Source: Tubiluchus corallicola (lineage: Eukaryota; Priapulida; Priapulimorpha; Priapulimorphida; Tubiluchidae). From it: 64,000 nucleotides of DNA. Made by a program: the position numbers and the translations under genes. Of the stretch, positions 58,539-64,000 are shown one piece after another (positions within the stretch are counted from its first letter, which is position 1; every line of letters begins with the position of its first letter). The notes below the pieces were generated by a model that worked only from the letters and a program-made list of their open reading frames with translations, searched no databases and was not told where the DNA came from. The stretch is from positions 544,009-608,008 of the forward strand of contig JAQGDQ010000114.1 of the NCBI GenBank assembly GCA_030141605.1. The letters are read 5' to 3'.

Positions 58539-61500
58539 TCAGATTTTGGCAACCACAAAAACTCAGGACCATTAATCCATCTTTTCTGCTGAAGTAGTTC
58601 ATCAACTGACAAGCCTCTTGAAGCATCATCAGCAACGTTGTCCTCACTTCTGATATGGTGCCATTGAGAAGGCATAGAAGCTTCATGTATAATACCCAGC
58701 CTGTTAGCTACAAACGTTTTGAAGCGTTTATCAGTGTTGTGTATGTAGCCCAGAACTATACTGCTATCAGTCCAGTACCAGGTCTCATCTATGTCGGTTC
58801 TCAACTCACGCGAGATTGTCTGGCCGATCTTAACAGCAAGTACAGCTGCCGATAGCTCTAGCCTAGGAACAGTCATTCTATGCATGGGAGCTAGCCGTGC
58901 TTTGGCCAAAACAAGACAGCAGTGTATCTCCTCATCAGCATTCACAAGCCGCATATATGCCACAGCAGCATAAGCATCCTCAGATGCATCTCCAAAGACA
59001 TGCAATTCACATCTCAGCACATGTCCAAAGTTCTTCGGCATGAAGCATCTCTCAACACCAAACTGATCTAAATTTGTAGCTTGCTTCATCCAGTTAATCC
59101 AGTGGTATTGAACATCAGTAGACAACTGGCTGTCCCATTCTTTCCTTAGTCTGCTTTCTTGCTGGAAGAGCTTCTTTGCTACAAGTGTAACAGGACAGGC
59201 TAGACCCAAAGGATCATACACGGAAGAAAGAACACTCAATAAACCTCGCTTTGTGAGTGGCTTCTCCTTTAATTTGGCTTGGACACAAAGTTCATCTCTG
59301 TCCACATTCCAACGTAAGCCCAGAGCTCTTTCTAATGGCAAGGAACCTTTTGAAATGTCAATTTCTCGAACAGATTCAGCTCTATCCTCTTCAGGAACCA
59401 TTTCGAGTACCTTGACACTAGTGCTAATCCATTTAGTTATATGGAACCCACCACGGGCTAACAACTCTGTCAATTTAACTACAAACTCAGTGGCATCATC
59501 ATCAGTCAAAAAGCTCTTCAAACAGTCGTCAACATAAAAATCACGAAGCACTGCATCAATAATCTTGCTGTCAAACTCGTGAATGTTATCCAGGGCAGTT
59601 TTCTGCAAAGCATATGTAGCACAACTGTGGCTCCAATTACCTCCAAAAAGATGCCTCGTCATCCTGTAGACCTGTGGTTGTTTTGTCAAATCACCATCTG
59701 GGTACCACAAAAACCGCAAAACATCTCGATGATGTTTGGATACTACAACCTGGTTAAACATGGCCTCTATGTCAGACATAAGTGCCACAGGGCCTTCCCG
59801 AAATCGAATCAGAACAGCTAGCAAACCGTTTGTCAAGTCGGGCCCTTGTTTGACAGCTTTATTTAAAGAAATTTCTTCAAACAGAACGGAGCAATCAAAG
59901 ACAATGCGAAGTTTTGGCTTATTCGGATTCACTACACCATGATGCGGGAGATACCACACAAATCCAGGTGTTCCTTCTAAGTCACATGCTGCAACTTTCT
60001 CTGCATAACCTTTTTCTAGAAGCTCCTTCATGCGTAGTGTATATTTTTTATGCAGCTCAGGGTCCTTTGAGAGCCGATACTTCAATGACTGAAGGCGCTT
60101 CTCAGCAATCTTGCGATTATCGGGCAGATCAGGAGGATTCACTTTAAATGGTATGTCCAAGTTATAGTGACCATCTATTAGTTGCACTGAACTGTCCCAC
60201 ACATTTAGCACTTCCTTGTCCTCAAGTGACATACTGCGCTGGTCGACATTATCCAATGAATCAACTTCCCAAAATCTTTTCACTTGGTTTGTTAAGTCTT
60301 CATCAGATTGCACGACATTGACGACAGCATTCAAATTCTGAGAATCAAGATTATGAAGTCCATTCACAACCCAGCCCAATGGCGTCCGTACAGCATATGG
60401 TTCTCCGGAATTCCCTGCCTTTACTTGCAGAGGCTTAAATGCATGAGCACAGTCTTGTCCAATCAGTAATGAGACATCTTCTGCTGGCCTCATGTTAGCT
60501 AGTCGTAAATTCTTTAAATGCTCCCAACTACATACATCTGAACTGGTAACCACGCTATCCCGCAAAGATGGAAATTTCTCCAAGGCATAAACTTTAGAAA
60601 GATAAATGACTTCTCTATCAACTGGTTTGCCAAAGGTCGGACTGACATACAGAGATATTTCCAGTGCCTTAACCATTGACCCATTATTCAAAGTTGATAA
60701 TGACAAAGTCTGCTCGTGTCCTTGCAGGCCAAGCTTCTCAACTAATTGTCGGGAACAAAATGACTTGTTACTGCCAGGATCTAACAAAGCATGAGTAACC
60801 ATTCCCTTGGCATGTTCAGATGTTTTGACAAAAACTGTAACAACAGGCAAAGAAGTTCTTGTAGAAGTCTGCATTGACTTGCAGGCACAACTACTTGCCT
60901 CAGTAAGCTTCTTCTCATTTTGCTGAACATCAGACTTGTCCAATGTGAAGGCCTCATGTAACAGCTTTGAATGTTTCATATTGCAGTTCTCCACTGCACA
61001 ACCTGGGCGATTGCACCTTCTGGAAAAATGTTTAGCCTTTAAACAGTTGAAACATAATTTCTTTTCTTTAACAAGCTTTGTTTTATTCTCGGCATCTAGC
61101 TCCATGAATCTTTCACACTTGTCTAAATTGTGATTGCCAGTACACTGAGGACATATTCTCACAAACTGAGATTGCTCAGGAAAGGATGTCTTCCTTTTGA
61201 CTGCCTTTGTATTGGCAACAGTGTAGCTAAAACTTTTGGTAATGTTCCCCTTTTCCTTGCGGGTAGGCAGCTTAGACTCTTTCATCTCACAAAGTCCAAA
61301 AACTGGATCATTCATTTCTCTTGCTACCTTCATCAGAAACGATGATAGTATGCCAATACCAGGATACCTTCCAAATTCTGTTAAATGTTCTATAGCTTTG
61401 GTGCGCCATTTGGATTGAAGATGGTATGGTAAACGTCTAACTATATCTGCCATGCTGCGAGTAGTGCTCATTTCATTCATCTTTCCCATAGCTTGCAAGG

Positions 61501-62911
61501 TCACTCTAGCATTATTTAAGTCATCAGCAAGTTTCAGCAAACCTTTGGCATCCTGTGATTTAATATGTGGTCCTTCAGTCAGTCTTTTCATCCAAATCTC
61601 CTGTATCTGATGATTATCACCAAATCTCTCTTTCAAGATCCTTAAAGCTTCTGCATAGCCTCTGCTTCCTCCGGTCATAGCACAACAACGGATTGACTCA
61701 TAGGCTTCTGCTGTACAAGACTGCAACAGATGGTTTAGCTTCGCACTGTCATCAATTGGCTTGTTTCCAATTGCATTGTGAAAACAAGTAATGAAAGTCC
61801 AATATTCAATGGGATCTCCGGTAAATTTGACTATATCTGGTCTAGGCAATGACATTAGATGAAACATATCTGCTAAATGATGAGGTGCAAAATTTGTGCG
61901 GGGCTGCCTTTCCGAAGAAACATGCTGCGAAGAAATTCTCGGAGCATCAATTGGTTGAGTAACTTGCTGCGGCTGCCATTCAGGTACCAATGGGTTAAGA
62001 CCAAAATGGGCGGCTTCAGGTTCTGGATCAGCCATAGGTTCAGGTTGCTCATTGACCCACCTCAAGACACGCTGTTGTTTCTCTCTGGTAGCTATAGATT
62101 CTGGAGACAACTGTGATGCACATTCCAATTCAGCAATTGCATTTTCCTGGGCCTGTGCCTTTGCAAGCTCTGTTTCAAGTGCAAGCTTCTTGCGCTTTTG
62201 TTTGAGGTCAAGTTCCTCTTGATCCAGCTTTCTCTGAGCATCTATCATATTAGCTTCAGCAAGAAGTGCTGCCTTCTTGGCTGCTGCTTTTGCCTTGATG
62301 CTACTCAAACTGCTCTTCTTTGAAGAAGACTTTTTAGATACTGTAACCTTCTTAGATGCTACAGGCGAAGTGGGATTACTTGGTAACATCGGTTGCATGG
62401 GCGTCTTTGGTCGAGCACCACCGAAATCTTTACGACTGACTTCAGTTCCAGATGATGTCACGCTGCAAGCAGTATTAGCAATGCTAACATTTGTGTCTTG
62501 GACAGGTGGTGCGCCCTCTAGCAACAAACCTGAAACTGGAATTTTGGAAATATCATCAGCCTCTGTATCAAAGTTAGCAGTAGCACCCGTATCATCTGCA
62601 GTGACAAGTTGCCGAATACCAATATAATCTTTGGCAGTATTCATTATTGTGGTTACATCATTCTTAACTTCATCAGCATAAGTCTGTGATGTCATTTTGT
62701 CAGCATCATTTAAAAGTAAATGAAACGCCCGATGAATCTGCAGAAAATCAGTATACAAAGTGCCTAACTCGCTGAGCAGTTGTCTGATTTCCTCCACTGG
62801 TTCTTCTGCTTTAATACAATTCTGAAGCTTTTTTGACTTCATCGTATTCTGTCTCTTAGCATTAGTCCTTGCTGTCTTATGCCGTTTCATCTCTTCCATT
62901 TCAACTGACAT
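58433..62911 (-). CDS. BEL/Pao gag-protease-reverse transcriptase-RNase H polyprotein
   Basis: A 1492-codon open frame from the ATG at 62911 (the frame is open slightly further upstream but without an ATG). Order: a charged, coiled-coil-prone gag N-terminus with a lysine-rich 62220-62340 segment; a DUF1759-like gag region with KFTGDPIEYWTF; cysteine/histidine knuckles CPQCTGNHNLDKC and CFNCLKAKHFSRRC; an aspartic protease motif LLDPGSNKSF (about residue 710); reverse transcriptase with KLRIVFDCS and FYVDDCL (about residue 1126); an A17/RNase H region with FGDASEDAYAA, RLELSAAVLA and WTDSSIVLGYI; and DDASRG. No internal stops over 4.5 kb, fitting a recent insertion. It ends 106 nt inside the integrase frame. 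Confidence 0.92.
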   Translation of the reverse strand: MSVEMEEMKRHKTARTNAKRQNTMKSKKLQNCIKAEEPVEEIRQLLSELGTLYTDFLQIHRAFHLLLNDADKMTSQTYADEVKNDVTTIMNTAKDYIGIRQLVTADDTGATANFDTEADDISKIPVSGLLLEGAPPVQDTNVSIANTACSVTSSGTEVSRKDFGGARPKTPMQPMLPSNPTSPVASKKVTVSKKSSSKKSSLSSIKAKAAAKKAALLAEANMIDAQRKLDQEELDLKQKRKKLALETELAKAQAQENAIAELECASQLSPESIATREKQQRVLRWVNEQPEPMADPEPEAAHFGLNPLVPEWQPQQVTQPIDAPRISSQHVSSERQPRTNFAPHHLADMFHLMSLPRPDIVKFTGDPIEYWTFITCFHNAIGNKPIDDSAKLNHLLQSCTAEAYESIRCCAMTGGSRGYAEALRILKERFGDNHQIQEIWMKRLTEGPHIKSQDAKGLLKLADDLNNARVTLQAMGKMNEMSTTRSMADIVRRLPYHLQSKWRTKAIEHLTEFGRYPGIGILSSFLMKVAREMNDPVFGLCEMKESKLPTRKEKGNITKSFSYTVANTKAVKRKTSFPEQSQFVRICPQCTGNHNLDKCERFMELDAENKTKLVKEKKLCFNCLKAKHFSRRCNRPGCAVENCNMKHSKLLHEAFTLDKSDVQQNEKKLTEASSCACKSMQTSTRTSLPVVTVFVKTSEHAKGMVTHALLDPGSNKSFCSRQLVEKLGLQGHEQTLSLSTLNNGSMVKALEISLYVSPTFGKPVDREVIYLSKVYALEKFPSLRDSVVTSSDVCSWEHLKNLRLANMRPAEDVSLLIGQDCAHAFKPLQVKAGNSGEPYAVRTPLGWVVNGLHNLDSQNLNAVVNVVQSDEDLTNQVKRFWEVDSLDNVDQRSMSLEDKEVLNVWDSSVQLIDGHYNLDIPFKVNPPDLPDNRKIAEKRLQSLKYRLSKDPELHKKYTLRMKELLEKGYAEKVAACDLEGTPGFVWYLPHHGVVNPNKPKLRIVFDCSVLFEEISLNKAVKQGPDLTNGLLAVLIRFREGPVALMSDIEAMFNQVVVSKHHRDVLRFLWYPDGDLTKQPQVYRMTRHLFGGNWSHSCATYALQKTALDNIHEFDSKIIDAVLRDFYVDDCLKSFLTDDDATEFVVKLTELLARGGFHITKWISTSVKVLEMVPEEDRAESVREIDISKGSLPLERALGLRWNVDRDELCVQAKLKEKPLTKRGLLSVLSSVYDPLGLACPVTLVAKKLFQQESRLRKEWDSQLSTDVQYHWINWMKQATNLDQFGVERCFMPKNFGHVLRCELHVFGDASEDAYAAVAYMRLVNADEEIHCCLVLAKARLAPMHRMTVPRLELSAAVLAVKIGQTISRELRTDIDETWYWTDSSIVLGYIHNTDKRFKTFVANRLGIIHEASMPSQWHHIRSEDNVADDASRGLSVDELLQQKRWINGPEFLWLPKSEWIELEVKNLHHPEMEISVKVRSLRKLYHVVQWHQ

Positions 62912-63583
62912 TTTGCCTGTACAAATATTTCTCAAAACGTGTTTAGCAAAATTTGCAAGTTAAAGTTCAACTTATCAAACAAACTTCAAAGCCTAAATTA
63001 TTTAATTTAAGCTAGGATCCATTATAATAGAAAACATAACTTTCTCAGCAATAACTAACAACCTAGTTCAGCGTTTGCATTCATTCAAATTCATTCAGCT
63101 AACAAGCAATGCTAACCAAACCATCAGCAAAAATCATCTACTTGGCAGTTAATTTTCAACAAGGCTGTTAAAAATGTAGGCTTCACTACTATAGAGCTCA
63201 TATAAATTCAAATAATCAAATGAACCCCTTTACATAAAAGGATATTAAACATTTTAAATATAATTTATACTAAATACTTCGTACTGATACTCACAAGAAC
63301 TGGCATAGGCTAATCAGTGCAAACTTGGCAACAATAAAACATGAAACACAAGTAAATGTTCATAGAAAATAAACTTCAAACTTGTCTGTCCTATGCTGTA
63401 GAATTCACACGGTATAGAAAGCTTTCCCGTCAATGTTCCATTGCAACGCAATATAACGTCTTCCAGCAGTCAGCTGTTCAACTTCCAGGTATCCACGTCA
63501 AGGTCACACACGCACCGTACGTCGGCCCTTTTGATATGACACCGCTTTGCCCAGACCTCATTGGAAATTCAATAATAAACGGT
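62912..63583 (-). other. BEL 5' leader
   Basis: About 670 nt between the 5' LTR and the first ATG of gag. The first bases after the LTR on the minus strand are ACCGTTTATTATTG, which does not begin with TGG as a tRNA-CCA primer site would. Open frames on the plus strand here have no known similarity. Confidence 0.6.
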
Positions 63584-64000
63584 TGTAATGTATACGCTCA
63601 AATCAAAGTTGCGTTCCCATATCTATGTAGTTTATTCTGCAAAAATACAAATTTTCTGTAGTCTACAACTACTACATCTACAAATCTAGTGAAATAAAAG
63701 TGCTAGAAAATAAGTGCTACAGATTACTACGTTACACTAAAAAAGCTAAAATGCATACATACATTGTTGGTCCAATATTGAGTCGAGAAAAAGCCAGAAT
63801 GTCAGTAAAAGGTAGCAGTATAATTATAAGTCAAATTTTTAAATGCAACAAAGACGTGCGTACATGACAAGTTCCACCTATACAATGTCAGAGTAGAAAA
63901 AGTAGTCTAGAGGTTGAGCTACAGTCTAATATATTGTGGCTTCTAATGCATATACTACCTTGAGAAGAGGTAATGGACCAAAACATTTGCACCTGCAACA
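63584..64000 (-). repeat. 5' LTR of the BEL element, 417 bp, reaching the window edge
   Basis: Aligns end to end with the left LTR. Its outer end CACCTGCAACA coincides with the last base of the window, so the boundary is supported only by comparison with the left copy. Confidence 0.9.

Larger units (their letters stand above)
56475..64000 (-). mobile_element. BEL/Pao LTR retrotransposon, nearly full length, about 7.5 kb
   Basis: Two LTRs (56475-56889 and 63584-64000) flank an internal region with gag-protease-RT-RNase H in one frame and integrase in a second. The order, the A17-type protease region, YVDD reverse transcriptase and DUF5641-like integrase tail define BEL/Pao. Transcription is leftward, the same sense as TRMT13, in whose 5' intron it sits. 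A purine-rich tract AAAGGGGGCGGGG (minus strand) abuts the 3' LTR at 56890-56902. Next to the 5' LTR I see no TGG-type primer site. The left flank is ATAAA (56470-56474); the matching target duplication would fall just outside the window. Confidence 0.93.

Noticed and set aside
58543-62116. Many plus-strand frames opposite the BEL polyprotein
   Set aside because: Shadows of the 4.5-kb minus-strand coding frame; none shows a domain.
63356-63661. Plus-strand 101-codon frame at the right end
   Set aside because: Antisense to the BEL leader and LTR; composition and context fit chance.

Overview
The window is animal (metazoan) nuclear DNA. Its genes are split by GT-AG introns of about 0.1 to 4.3 kb, it is AT-rich, and it carries long simple repeats and several transposon classes. 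The proteins are close to vertebrate orthologues and intron positions in the dihydropyrimidine dehydrogenase gene look ancestral, so a slowly evolving invertebrate is likely. I cannot name the species. No bacterial features, CRISPR arrays or tRNA genes were seen.

Layout, left to right. (1) ALG2, minus strand, 3 exons, 960-6686, complete; intron 1 holds pogo/Tigger-like DNA transposon remnants and a LINE 3' fragment. (2) 6.7-10.7 kb: a decayed LINE reverse transcriptase, two long microsatellites and an inverted pogo-like fragment. (3) A matrix metalloproteinase, plus strand, 11 exons, 10731-18939, with signal peptide, cysteine switch, furin site, zinc catalytic domain, hemopexin domain and a hydrophobic C-terminus that suggests GPI anchoring. 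A 254-bp tandem duplication copied part of exon 9 into the next intron. (4) 18.9-25.9 kb: transposon-rich spacer with hAT-like ends, a triplet repeat, a broken THAP-domain exon and a pogo-like copy. (5) DPYD, plus strand, 23 exons, 25859-43138, complete, with a predicted 1025-residue product. Its introns hold two more pogo-like copies, a TA-flanked inverted-repeat element and a 5S rRNA-derived fragment. (6) TRMT13 (tRNA 2'-O-methyltransferase), minus strand, 11 exons, 55902-46762; the N-terminal exon lies beyond the window. A LINE sits antisense in one intron. (7) A nearly complete BEL/Pao LTR retrotransposon, minus strand, 56475-64000, in the 5' intron of TRMT13. Its two LTRs are about 98% identical and its pol is split by one -1 frame change. 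The window ends at what looks like the outer edge of the right LTR.

The four host genes are housekeeping or cell-surface functions with no operon-like link: ALG2 in N-glycan assembly at the ER, the MMP in extracellular proteolysis, DPYD in pyrimidine breakdown, and TRMT13 in tRNA modification. DPYD and TRMT13 converge tail to tail. From memory both also map to human chromosome 1p21, so this pairing may be old linkage. I found no clearly new biological system. The most checkable oddities are the MMP exon duplication, the BEL frame junction, the shared pogo-like family and the 5S-derived insert.
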